From Flavobacteriales bacterium (lineage in GTDB: Bacteria; Bacteroidota; Bacteroidia; Flavobacteriales_D; Crocinitomicaceae), in NCBI GenBank assembly GCA_947460825.1, contig CANHHA010000026.1, forward strand, positions 1-39,907: DNA of 39,907 nucleotides, in the 5' to 3' direction. The position numbers and the translations under genes were made by a program. The notes beneath the pieces were generated by a model. It was given only the letters and a program-made list of their open reading frames with translations. It was not told where the DNA came from and made no database searches. The first letter of the stretch is position 1; each line of letters opens with the position of its first letter. Positions 8,331-16,397 of this stretch are shown here, in pieces.

Positions 8331-10793
8331 TTACATATCTGATGGACCTGAATCTTGACCTGACTTTGATTTTGTCATTTCAAGTTTACCAAATTTATAC
8401 GTCACATTGATATAAAACCTACGTGTTAACCACTTAAATTCAATATCTTGACTAATGGTTGGCTGCCGTAAATAGGCGTAAAACCCTTGTCGATTAAGCA
8501 CATCTGTAACCTTACACCCGAGGGTCCAATGATCACCTAAGCGTTTATCAAAGGCTGCATCAATTGCGCCTCTACGTTGTGCTGTTCCTAGAATTGTTAC
8601 TCTCGGGGCCACATAATTTACATTAAGCTGAACCGTAGCTGTTTTTTTCCAAAAATCAACCGAAGAATTCAATTTAACATTCCCATTAAACCCGGAACGA
8701 TTCCAACTTGATACGTCTGTTATATATTTTATGAAATTCACATTAGATGATAAGGTTGATCGAAACCAGGTGGTTGGTTTGTAACTAACAACGAATTCAG
8801 TTCCCACGCTGTGCGAAGTATTTAAATTGATAAAAGTCTGCACTGAGGCATTATTTTCACTGAATTGTCTTACCCTTGAAATCATATCCGTTGTTCGGCG
8901 ATAAAAAACGCTGGCTGATAAATTCACCTTTTTAGCCTCTCTACTGTAACTAAAATCGTATGAATCAATAAACTCCGGTTGTAAATAAGGATTCCCGCGC
9001 TGTAAATTCAAGGGGTCAGCATACGAAGTAAACGGGTTCAAATCTGAGCTGGATGCACGGGTAATTCTGCGGCTGTAACTCAAGCCTAATTCACTACCTT
9101 GTTTGATGGTGTAGCGAATGTGAGCAGAAGGGAAAAAATTGAAATAATTATTTACAATCCTTAACGTATCCGAAACCAGGTCTGGAATTTGATATGCCTG
9201 TTCCAACCTTACCCCTGCTTGATATTTAAATTTCTTGTATTGATGCGCAACAATTCCATAAACGCTAAAAATTTGTTCGTCGTAGTTATATAAGAAATTG
9301 GATAGTGTATCCTCCATATACGCATTCGAAATCGAATCCATTGTTTCAGAATAGGTATCTACTACTTGATGACGAACTATACCCTTGGCACCAAATTCTG
9401 TGCGAATAGATTGGTCAGGCCAAAGATATACTCCATCCGCTTGAAGGGTTGAAACACGCGATGACTCTTGATTCGAAAGTCTTTGCCTGAGAGGAGCAAT
9501 CATCGACAGCAAGACCGTATCTAAGGTATATTGATACTGGTCATAAAACCCTTTAATGGCATCCATTCCCATAGAATGCGTAGCATCTGCCGTTAGATAG
9601 CCCCGATTACTTTTCAAGTTTTGTCGGAAATTCAAATTAAAATCAATGTTCTTTTGATTGCTTGGGTCATAAGAAACCCGTTGCCATAAACTGGCGGCAA
9701 TCAAGGATCCAAGGGCATCTTCACTATACCGGGTATTCCATAAATCGCCTGTTCTATCGCGTTGTCCCATAGACGCAGTGGAAGAAAATGCAATGCTTCG
9801 GTTATGCTTCAAGGTCCAATCAAACCCCATCCTTGCGGTGTGCCCAGCATTTAAATCGGTTCCGAGCCTGTTCTGATCTAGTATGACTACAGAATCATTT
9901 GCTAAGGTTTGGCGACTGTACAAATAATTGTTACGATATCCATCCAAATAGCGCCCATTATAAGAAGCAAAGGCATTAAACGATGCGTTTCGATAACTTA
10001 AAGAAACACTTTCATCAGCCACGTTTCCTCCATTCAAATTCCCGCTGCCCAAGTTCGCAGTGATCAATCCATTAAATCCTTTGAGTTTGTTCTTTTTAAG
10101 TACAATGTTAATTATCCCTGAACTACCATCAGGATCATATTTTGCCGAAGGATTGGTTACTATTTCTATCCGTTCAATTGAACCCGCCGGCAAGGCATCT
10201 AATAAGGTTTTACCATTTGAACCTGTAAGAGAACTAGGTTTACCATCAATCAAAATATTCACAGAACCCTCGCCGCGTAACAAGATCCTACCGTCTTGAT
10301 CCAAATCAATGGATGGTAAATTCTTTAAGACATCATTCGCTGTACCTCCACGCAAGGTCAAATCTTGAGCAACATTATATACCTTTTTATCGATACCACT
10401 TCTGAGGATGTCTTGTTTTCCCTGAACGATGATCTCATCAACGATGCGCTGGTTATTGACCGTTAAGTTGTTTTCGCCAAGATTCACCACACGAAGCTCC
10501 TTCGTTGGTATAATTTGATTAATCCACAAGGTATCATACCCTGCAAAAGTAGCTTGTAACAAGAGGGGCGCAAACGGTAGGTTTTCTAAATTAAATTTTC
10601 CCTCACTGTCGGTAAACTGTCCGGAAACGAAAGAACTATCTTTGGCTAATAGCACTTTTATCTTCACATATTCCAGGGATTTTTTCGCGTTTTGATCCAC
10701 CACTTTACCCAACACAATCCCTTCTCCTTGAATGCGTTGCGAAAACGTGTGAAGTGAAAAAACAACAAATAACCCCCCAAATAGTATTTTCAT
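8331..10793 (-). CDS. Outer-membrane beta-barrel receptor, TonB-dependent-receptor-like (820 aa)
   Basis: A signal peptide (MKILFGGLFVVFSLHTFSQ) is followed by a carboxypeptidase-regulatory-like beta-sandwich (about 23-110; GKVVDQNAKKSLEYVKIKV, DSEGKFNLENLP), a plug domain (about 120-225; ILIDGKPSSLTG, IERIEIVTNPSAKYDPDGSSGIINIVLKK region) and a C-terminal barrel of the 'OMP_b-brl_3' type ending in VTYKFGK. The order is that of Bacteroidota TonB-dependent-receptor-like proteins, most with unknown substrates. No SusD partner is adjacent, so there is no evidence for polysaccharide uptake. The start is set at the ATG 10791-10793, which begins the signal peptide; an upstream in-frame ATG at 10817 would put charged residues before it. 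A TACCTTTG box ends 5 nt upstream. Confidence 0.93.
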   Translation of the reverse strand: MKILFGGLFVVFSLHTFSQRIQGEGIVLGKVVDQNAKKSLEYVKIKVLLAKDSSFVSGQFTDSEGKFNLENLPFAPLLLQATFAGYDTLWINQIIPTKELRVVNLGENNLTVNNQRIVDEIIVQGKQDILRSGIDKKVYNVAQDLTLRGGTANDVLKNLPSIDLDQDGRILLRGEGSVNILIDGKPSSLTGSNGKTLLDALPAGSIERIEIVTNPSAKYDPDGSSGIINIVLKKNKLKGFNGLITANLGSGNLNGGNVADESVSLSYRNASFNAFASYNGRYLDGYRNNYLYSRQTLANDSVVILDQNRLGTDLNAGHTARMGFDWTLKHNRSIAFSSTASMGQRDRTGDLWNTRYSEDALGSLIAASLWQRVSYDPSNQKNIDFNLNFRQNLKSNRGYLTADATHSMGMDAIKGFYDQYQYTLDTVLLSMIAPLRQRLSNQESSRVSTLQADGVYLWPDQSIRTEFGAKGIVRHQVVDTYSETMDSISNAYMEDTLSNFLYNYDEQIFSVYGIVAHQYKKFKYQAGVRLEQAYQIPDLVSDTLRIVNNYFNFFPSAHIRYTIKQGSELGLSYSRRITRASSSDLNPFTSYADPLNLQRGNPYLQPEFIDSYDFSYSREAKKVNLSASVFYRRTTDMISRVRQFSENNASVQTFINLNTSHSVGTEFVVSYKPTTWFRSTLSSNVNFIKYITDVSSWNRSGFNGNVKLNSSVDFWKKTATVQLNVNYVAPRVTILGTAQRRGAIDAAFDKRLGDHWTLGCKVTDVLNRQGFYAYLRQPTISQDIEFKWLTRRFYINVTYKFGKLEMTKSKSGQDSGPSDM

Positions 10794-10798
10794 AGGGT

Positions 10799-10806
10799 CA
10801 AAGGTA
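10799..10806 (-). promoter_or_regulatory. Candidate -7 box of the receptor gene
   Basis: TACCTTTG on the minus strand, 5 nt before the chosen ATG. If used, it supports the start at 10793 over that at 10817, because the latter lies upstream of the box. No clear -33 TTG. Confidence 0.4.
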
Positions 10807-10914
10807 ACACATTGCAAAAGATTTCATAGGTACTCGGCACTTGACTAGGAAGAAACAATTTCTTTGATTTCTTGTTTTTTAACAATTCTTAGTGAATGAA
10901 AAAAGTGTCGGGAG

Positions 10915-10945
10915 TTGCTTTTAATCGATACTTAGTGTATTTTTG
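10915..10945 (+). promoter_or_regulatory. Promoter of the zwf-pgl-edd operon
   Basis: TTG (10915-10917), a 20-nt spacer, and TATTTTTG (10938-10945), a full match to the Bacteroidota -33/-7 consensus. It leaves 21 nt to the zwf ATG and is the best promoter match in the window. Confidence 0.65.
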
Positions 10946-10966
10946 ACACATACCACAAAATAACGT

Positions 10967-12445
10967 ATGGGTAAAAAACAACCAGATTCAGAGAAATTCA
11001 GCAAATTCAACATTATCGTTTTCGGCGGTGATGGGGATTTGGCGTTAAGAAAAATATATCCTGCCATATTTCATCGCATGTTGGATGGGCAAATTGAAGA
11101 TCAATTTAATGTAGTCGGGATCATCAGAAAAGAAGCAGATCGAAAAACACTCGATGCCAAGGTTCGACAATTCCTCTTTACCACAGACGATCAACCTGCT
11201 ACCGACCTTCAGTGGGAAACATTCAATTCTAAAATCGCTTGGATTAGGGCTGAAAAACCGGACATTGCATCGTATAAGGAATTAACTTCTTTTTTAGAGC
11301 AACACGATGCCTATGAACGTATTTTCTATTTCTCTACCCCATCTACTGCTTTTGGTCCGATTTCGCAAACACTAAAAGCGTGTGGACTCATTAATGAGCG
11401 AAGTAAGGTTGTTTTAGAAAAACCATTAGGAAACAGCTTAGAATCATCCAAACAAATCAATGAACAAATCAAACAGGCATTTGATGAACATCAGGTATAT
11501 CGAATTGATCATTATTTAGGCAAGGAAACCGTTCAAAATTTAATGGTACTTCGATTTGCCAATAATCTTTTTCAACGCACTTGGGACTCCATTAGTATTG
11601 ACAACATACAAATTACCGTTTCTGAAAGTTTAGGAGTTGAGCAACGAGCCGATTATTATGATAACAGCGGTGCATTACTGGATATGGTTCAAAATCACCT
11701 GTTGCAACTGCTTTGTCTTGTAGCGATGGAACCGCCTCATATCATTGAAGCCGACGAGGTCCGCAATGAAAAGCTTAAGGTACTCAAAGCCCTTCGTCCA
11801 ATGACCAAACAAGCAGCGCTTACTGATACCGTGAAAGGACAATATACGCGTGGCAATGTACAAGGCGAGCAGGTAAGTTCATATTTAGAGGACATCGGCA
11901 AATATAATTCCAAAACGGAAACCTTTGTAGCGCTCAAAACCTATATAGACAACTTCCGATGGAAGAATGTACCGTTCTATTTGCGCACCGGAAAACGAAT
12001 GAAAAAACGTTACTCCGAAATTGTAATTAATTTCAAGGAAATCGCTCATAATATTTTTCCTTCAAAAGAAAAACTTAATAACAACAAGCTTATTATTCGC
12101 CTGCAACCGGAGGAACGCATCGAGCTTGTTCAAATGACTAAAGTACCGGGGCCGGGAGGCTATCGATACAAGCCTATTGCACTCAAACTCGATTATATGG
12201 ATTCGTTCAAGGAACGTTTACCAGAAGCCTACGAGCGCTTGTTAATGGACGTAATTCGTGGAAATCAAACCTTGTTCATGCGTCAAGATGAATTACAGGC
12301 CGCATGGCAATGGATAGAGACTGTAACAGACAGTTGGAAACAAAGCAATCAACCCAATGTACTTTACGAAGCTGGTACTTGGGGTCCGGGCGATTTAATT
12401 CTAGAAAAAGGTGCCACTTGGATCACAAAATCATGGAAAGACTAA
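10967..12445 (+). CDS. zwf: Glucose-6-phosphate 1-dehydrogenase (492 aa)
   Basis: Oxidises glucose-6-phosphate to 6-phosphogluconolactone with NAD(P)+. The N-terminal dinucleotide fold carries GGDGDLALRK (residues 20-29), a variant of the usual GASGDLTxRK. The substrate-binding and catalytic signature RIDHYLGKE lies at residues 179-187, with His182 and Lys186 as expected. VVLEKPLG (about 148-155) is also conserved. Length is typical. It is the first gene of an operon whose next two genes carry out the following steps. Cofactor preference (NADP versus NAD) cannot be judged safely; the altered Gly motif and the Arg after it would be the place to look. Zwf overlaps pgl by 13 nt. Confidence 0.97.
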   Translation: MGKKQPDSEKFSKFNIIVFGGDGDLALRKIYPAIFHRMLDGQIEDQFNVVGIIRKEADRKTLDAKVRQFLFTTDDQPATDLQWETFNSKIAWIRAEKPDIASYKELTSFLEQHDAYERIFYFSTPSTAFGPISQTLKACGLINERSKVVLEKPLGNSLESSKQINEQIKQAFDEHQVYRIDHYLGKETVQNLMVLRFANNLFQRTWDSISIDNIQITVSESLGVEQRADYYDNSGALLDMVQNHLLQLLCLVAMEPPHIIEADEVRNEKLKVLKALRPMTKQAALTDTVKGQYTRGNVQGEQVSSYLEDIGKYNSKTETFVALKTYIDNFRWKNVPFYLRTGKRMKKRYSEIVINFKEIAHNIFPSKEKLNNNKLIIRLQPEERIELVQMTKVPGPGGYRYKPIALKLDYMDSFKERLPEAYERLLMDVIRGNQTLFMRQDELQAAWQWIETVTDSWKQSNQPNVLYEAGTWGPGDLILEKGATWITKSWKD

Positions 12446-13095
12446 TTTCATTTGCTTCGAAAGAGGAAGCATTTACTAGTCTTGCTCAACGGATTTCAGA
12501 ATTGATTAGAAAGGCGCAAGAAACCAAAGGAAGCGCAAGCGTCTTATTGTCGGGTGGTGGCACTCCGATGCCCGTTTACGAAAAGTTATCGGTATCAAAC
12601 GTAGATTTTTCGAAGATAGCATTTGGTTTGGTAGACGACCGCTTTGTTCCTGCAAATGACCCCGCATCTAATGAGGGCGTAATTCGGGACATTTATAAAA
12701 ATCAACCAGATTTCAAAATCGAAAGTATGGTTGGAAACCCAATGGATTATGCCCAAAGCATTGCGCAATGCCATCAAACATATCTTAAATTTGTCCACGG
12801 CGATGTAATTTTATTGGGAATGGGTGGTGACGGGCACTTTGCCTCATTATTCCCAAATGACGGGCCCTCCACCGAAGGATTATTAGCATCGGAAGCTTAC
12901 TGCTTGGGAACAAATGCACCAAGTCATCCAACAAAACGTATTTCCACTAATTTAGCGTTCATTGAATCCATTGAACACCGTATTTTACTAATAACAGGAA
13001 AAGATAAACTAGAAAAACTAAAGGCATCATCAACAGAAGGAACCCCGATTTCTTATATTGTCGATAAGCTAACAGAAATATACTACGCACCATGA
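12433..13095 (+). CDS. pgl: 6-phosphogluconolactonase (220 aa)
   Basis: Hydrolyses 6-phosphogluconolactone to 6-phosphogluconate. The family motifs LSGGGTP, GLVDDRFVP and LGMGGDGHFASLFP are all present and in order, as in DevB/SOL-type lactonases. The start is taken as ATG 12433-12435 (MERLISFASKEEAF), which lies within the last codons of zwf; an upstream in-frame extension to 12304 would be wholly inside zwf and shows no family similarity. The stop overlaps the edd ATG in an ATGA. The tight overlaps on both sides suggest coupled translation of consecutive pathway steps. Confidence 0.96.
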   Translation: MERLISFASKEEAFTSLAQRISELIRKAQETKGSASVLLSGGGTPMPVYEKLSVSNVDFSKIAFGLVDDRFVPANDPASNEGVIRDIYKNQPDFKIESMVGNPMDYAQSIAQCHQTYLKFVHGDVILLGMGGDGHFASLFPNDGPSTEGLLASEAYCLGTNAPSHPTKRISTNLAFIESIEHRILLITGKDKLEKLKASSTEGTPISYIVDKLTEIYYAP

Positions 13096-14891
13096 AGTTG
13101 AATTCTACCATTGAAGCAATAACCGCACGAATAATCACCCGAAGCGCAGAAACTCGGAGCTTGTATTTGAAACAAATGCAACAGGCTCGGATAGATGGGG
13201 TTGCACGTTCTGCCATGAGCTGTGGTAATTTAGCACATGCCTATGCAGGTTGTAGCTCCCATGAAAAAGGAGCCTTGGCTGAAAATGAGCTGAAAAATAT
13301 AGGAATCATTACCTCCTACAACGATATGCTTTCAGCGCACAAGGTGTACGAAGATTATCCGAAGCAAATCCGCACCTACGCTACTGCTCACAATGCAGTT
13401 GCACAAGTAGCGGGAGCGGTTCCAGCCATGTGCGACGGAGTAACCCAAGGTCAAAACGGTATGGATCTTTCCCTTTTTTCAAGGGATGTGGTTGCCATGG
13501 CGACCATTGTTGGTTTATCACACAATGTATTTGACGCGGTGCTATGCCTCGGAATCTGCGACAAAATTGTTCCCGGCTTACTGATGGGAAGTCTTCGCTT
13601 TGGCCATTTGCCAACCGTTTTTGTCCCTGGGGGACCTATGCCAAGCGGGATATCTAATGAAGAAAAATCAAACATACGGCAATTATATGCAGAGGGGAAA
13701 ATCGGACGTGATGAATTATTAAAAGGGGAATCAGATTCCTATCATTCCCCGGGAACGTGTACCTTTTATGGCACCGCAAACAGCAATCAAATGCTCATGG
13801 AGATCATGGGACTTCAATTACCCGGATCCAGTTTTGTAAATCCAGGCACAGCATTGCGTAATCTACTCACTGAAGAAGCTGTGCGTGTGGTTGCTGAAAA
13901 TGCACGAAATGGTTCAAATTTATTGATGGATATCGTCTCAGAAAAAACAATGGTCAATGGCATTATTGGCTTATTGGCAACGGGTGGGTCCACGAATCAC
14001 ACCATCCATTTAATTGCCATGGCAAGAGCTGCTGGAATTATAATCAATTGGGAAGACATGTCTGAACTTTCAGCAGTGATTCCATTAATTACGCGTATGT
14101 ATCCGAATGGTGCTGCGGACGTGAATCACTTCCATGCCTCCGGAGGAATGGGCTTTGTTATTCATACCTTACTTACTCATGGGTTACTGCATGAAGATGT
14201 AACCACCATTATGGGAAAAGGACTAACAAAATTTACGCAAGAACCCTATATTGTTTCCAATAAATTAGCATGGAGAGATGGCGCCAAGGAATCGCTTAAT
14301 GATTCAATAATCCGAGATGCAAGTAATCCTTTTTCGGTGGATGGCGGAATTAAGATCATTCGGGGAAATCTTGGACGCAGTGTGGTAAAAACCGCAGCAG
14401 TTTCTGCGGAGCACCTTATCATTGAGGCACCCGCCATCGTATTCAACGAACAGCATGAGTTAATTTCTGCATTCAAAAACAATGAATTGAATAAAGATTT
14501 CATCGCTGTGCTTCCGTTTCAAGGTCCTGCACACAAAGGGATGCCAGAATTACATCAACTCACTCCTACCCTGACGATTTTACAAAAGAAAGGATTTCGT
14601 GTGGCCTTGGTTACCGATGGTCGTATGAGCGGAGCATCCGGCAAAGTTCCTGCAGCAATCCACATGAGTCCCGAGGCCAGCAAAGGAGGATCCATTGGGA
14701 AAATCAAAACCGGTGATTTACTCACGCTAAACTGTGTAGAGGGAACCTTAACGTGTCATGAGTCAGATTTTGCGCAACGTGCTACAGTTACCAAAGAAAG
14801 TACAGATCAAGTGGGCTTAGGCCGTGAATTATTTGGAGTATTTAGACGTCAAGTAACCGATTCTGAGGAAGGGGCCTGCACCTTATTCTAA
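13092..14891 (+). CDS. edd: 6-phosphogluconate dehydratase (599 aa)
   Basis: Converts 6-phosphogluconate to 2-keto-3-deoxy-6-phosphogluconate, the first committed Entner-Doudoroff step. It belongs to the IlvD/Edd [4Fe-4S] dehydratase family; candidate cluster cysteines occur in MCDGVTQGQ, LGICDKIVPG and SPGTCTFYGTANSN. Edd rather than dihydroxy-acid dehydratase is favoured by SYNDMLSAHKVYEDYP, the 599-aa length, and its place immediately after zwf and pgl. The C-terminal VTDGRMSGASGKVPAAIH is also typical. No eda (KDPG aldolase) follows; the 3' end overlaps the convergent terC gene by 4 nt. The aldolase must be encoded elsewhere for the pathway to be complete. Confidence 0.96.
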   Translation: MKLNSTIEAITARIITRSAETRSLYLKQMQQARIDGVARSAMSCGNLAHAYAGCSSHEKGALAENELKNIGIITSYNDMLSAHKVYEDYPKQIRTYATAHNAVAQVAGAVPAMCDGVTQGQNGMDLSLFSRDVVAMATIVGLSHNVFDAVLCLGICDKIVPGLLMGSLRFGHLPTVFVPGGPMPSGISNEEKSNIRQLYAEGKIGRDELLKGESDSYHSPGTCTFYGTANSNQMLMEIMGLQLPGSSFVNPGTALRNLLTEEAVRVVAENARNGSNLLMDIVSEKTMVNGIIGLLATGGSTNHTIHLIAMARAAGIIINWEDMSELSAVIPLITRMYPNGAADVNHFHASGGMGFVIHTLLTHGLLHEDVTTIMGKGLTKFTQEPYIVSNKLAWRDGAKESLNDSIIRDASNPFSVDGGIKIIRGNLGRSVVKTAAVSAEHLIIEAPAIVFNEQHELISAFKNNELNKDFIAVLPFQGPAHKGMPELHQLTPTLTILQKKGFRVALVTDGRMSGASGKVPAAIHMSPEASKGGSIGKIKTGDLLTLNCVEGTLTCHESDFAQRATVTKESTDQVGLGRELFGVFRRQVTDSEEGACTLF

Positions 14892-15877
14892 TCGGCTGTC
14901 CGAACAGAAATTATAACCGAAACAAGCAAGGTCCCAAGAATCACTCCAAGCGAAACAATAGTTTCTATGTGATACATGGGTGCAATTAGCATTTTAAACC
15001 CAATAAACGCTAGGATTACAGAAATACCATATTTCAATTTCTCAAATTTATCCATTGAATTGGCTAGGAGGAAATACATGGAACGTAATCCGAAAATCGC
15101 GAAGATGTTGGACGTATAGAGGATGAGGGGGTCATCTGGCGCAATTGAAAAAATCGCCGGAATGGAATCGATGGCAAAAATCAAATCGGTTGTCTCTACA
15201 ATAAAAAGCACCATAAATAACCTCGTAAAGAATACTTTACCGTTTCGTTTAATCCAAAAAGAATCGGATGAATCTTTTGTCAATACGCGGAGGTTCTTCC
15301 GAACAAATCGGGCTCCAAACGAGTTATTAAAGTCTTGATTCTCGTCATCCTCCGAGGAAAACAAGGCCTTAATCCCCCCATATAAGAGCATGATTCCAAA
15401 AATAGTCATGATAAAATTGATCCGATGAAACCCATCCCCTCCTACCTGATCTGGACCTAAAGTAAATTTCCAAAATGCCGGAAGATAGGTAATCTTGATT
15501 AACCAAGTTCCAGCAAAAATAAAGATCGCACGTAATGCCATTGCTCCCAATATGCCCCATAGTAAAATCTTATGTTGAGCCTTTCCTGTAACCTTGAAGT
15601 ATTTAAACACCATCAAAAACACAAAAAGGTTATCAATAGATAAGGACTGTTCTATCCAATAGGCCGATTGAAATTGCGAAAATTTTTCAAAGCCTTTTTC
15701 ATAAAATACAAACCCGCTGAATGCCATTGCCGTCAATACCCAAATAGCGGTCCAACGTATTGAATTCTTCGTGGAGACCTCATGTTCTTTAAACTTAAAG
15801 AGTGAGCGAATATCAAACGTTAATAACAGCGTAACAACGACGATAAATACTACAAGAATTATTTGATTTTGATTCAT
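14888..15877 (-). CDS. TerC/Alx-family integral membrane protein (329 aa)
   Basis: A multi-pass inner-membrane protein of the TerC family, related to E. coli Alx. Two conserved acidic segments are visible: SLSIDNLFVFLMVF and VETTDLIFAIDSIPAIFSI, whose Asp/Glu residues lie in the membrane and are implicated in metal transport. Characterised family members export Mn2+ or help metalate secreted proteins, so a manganese export role is plausible but inferred. About eight to nine hydrophobic helices are present. The gene is convergent with edd and their stop codons overlap by 4 nt, leaving no room for an intervening terminator. A TACATTTG box ends 6 nt before the ATG. Confidence 0.93.
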   Translation of the reverse strand: MNQNQIILVVFIVVVTLLLTFDIRSLFKFKEHEVSTKNSIRWTAIWVLTAMAFSGFVFYEKGFEKFSQFQSAYWIEQSLSIDNLFVFLMVFKYFKVTGKAQHKILLWGILGAMALRAIFIFAGTWLIKITYLPAFWKFTLGPDQVGGDGFHRINFIMTIFGIMLLYGGIKALFSSEDDENQDFNNSFGARFVRKNLRVLTKDSSDSFWIKRNGKVFFTRLFMVLFIVETTDLIFAIDSIPAIFSIAPDDPLILYTSNIFAIFGLRSMYFLLANSMDKFEKLKYGISVILAFIGFKMLIAPMYHIETIVSLGVILGTLLVSVIISVRTAD

Positions 15878-15883
15878 CTATGG

Positions 15884-15891
15884 CAAATGTA
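15884..15891 (-). promoter_or_regulatory. Candidate -7 box of the terC-family gene
   Basis: TACATTTG on the minus strand, 6 nt before the ATG, in the 58-nt divergent region shared with the acetyltransferase gene. No convincing -33 TTG. Confidence 0.4.
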
Positions 15892-15903
15892 ATACGAAAA
15901 GTG

Positions 15904-15932
15904 TTGCTTAAGTAAAAATCTAGCTAAATTTG
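15904..15932 (+). promoter_or_regulatory. Promoter of the elaA-type gene
   Basis: TTG (15904-15906), an 18-nt spacer, and TAAATTTG (15925-15932). The ATG at 15936 follows after only 3 nt, so the predicted transcript is leaderless or nearly so. Confidence 0.5.
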
Positions 15933-15935
15933 AGG

Positions 15936-16397
15936 ATGATCCGAAGATTTACATATCGATTCGATGAATTATCGCCTGCTCAGCTCTATCAAATTTTAGC
16001 CTTACGAAGTGAAGTTTTTGTAGTGGAACAACAATGTATTTATCAAGACCTCGACAACCTTGACCAACAGGCCATTCATTTACTTGGTGTAGATGACTCA
16101 AACAACCTGATGTCCTATGCCCGCATACTCACACCTGGTGTTGTTTATCCGGAATACGCAATCGGAAGGGTAATTGTAGCGCAATCCCAGCGAGGAACGG
16201 GTGAAGGACACAAGCTCATGAATTACTGCATGGAAGTGATTGAATCAATGGCTGGAAACGTTCCAATTCGTATTTCAGCGCAGGCTCATCTTGAACAATT
16301 TTATCAAACACATCGTTTTAAATTTACCGGAAAGTCCTATTTAGAAGACGGTATTCCCCACATAGAAATGATTTATTATCCTAACTTAGCACCATGA
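15936..16397 (+). CDS. ElaA-type GNAT acetyltransferase (153 aa)
   Basis: Resembles E. coli ElaA: LRSEVFVVEQQCIYQDLDNLD near the N-terminus, the IGRVIVA beta strand, then the acetyl-CoA loop QRGTGEGHKLM (Q/RxxGxG), and ISAQAHLEQFYQTHRF, typical of this subfamily. It is predicted cytoplasmic with an unknown acceptor. The start is ATG 15936-15938 (MIRRFTYRFDEL); a TTG two codons upstream falls inside the promoter -7 box and is unlikely. The stop overlaps the M13 peptidase ATG (ATGA), so the two genes are probably co-translated. Confidence 0.9.
   Translation: MIRRFTYRFDELSPAQLYQILALRSEVFVVEQQCIYQDLDNLDQQAIHLLGVDDSNNLMSYARILTPGVVYPEYAIGRVIVAQSQRGTGEGHKLMNYCMEVIESMAGNVPIRISAQAHLEQFYQTHRFKFTGKSYLEDGIPHIEMIYYPNLAP

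Noticed and set aside
12304..12432. Longer N-terminus for pgl
   Set aside because: It would lie entirely inside zwf in another frame and is not similar to lactonases.
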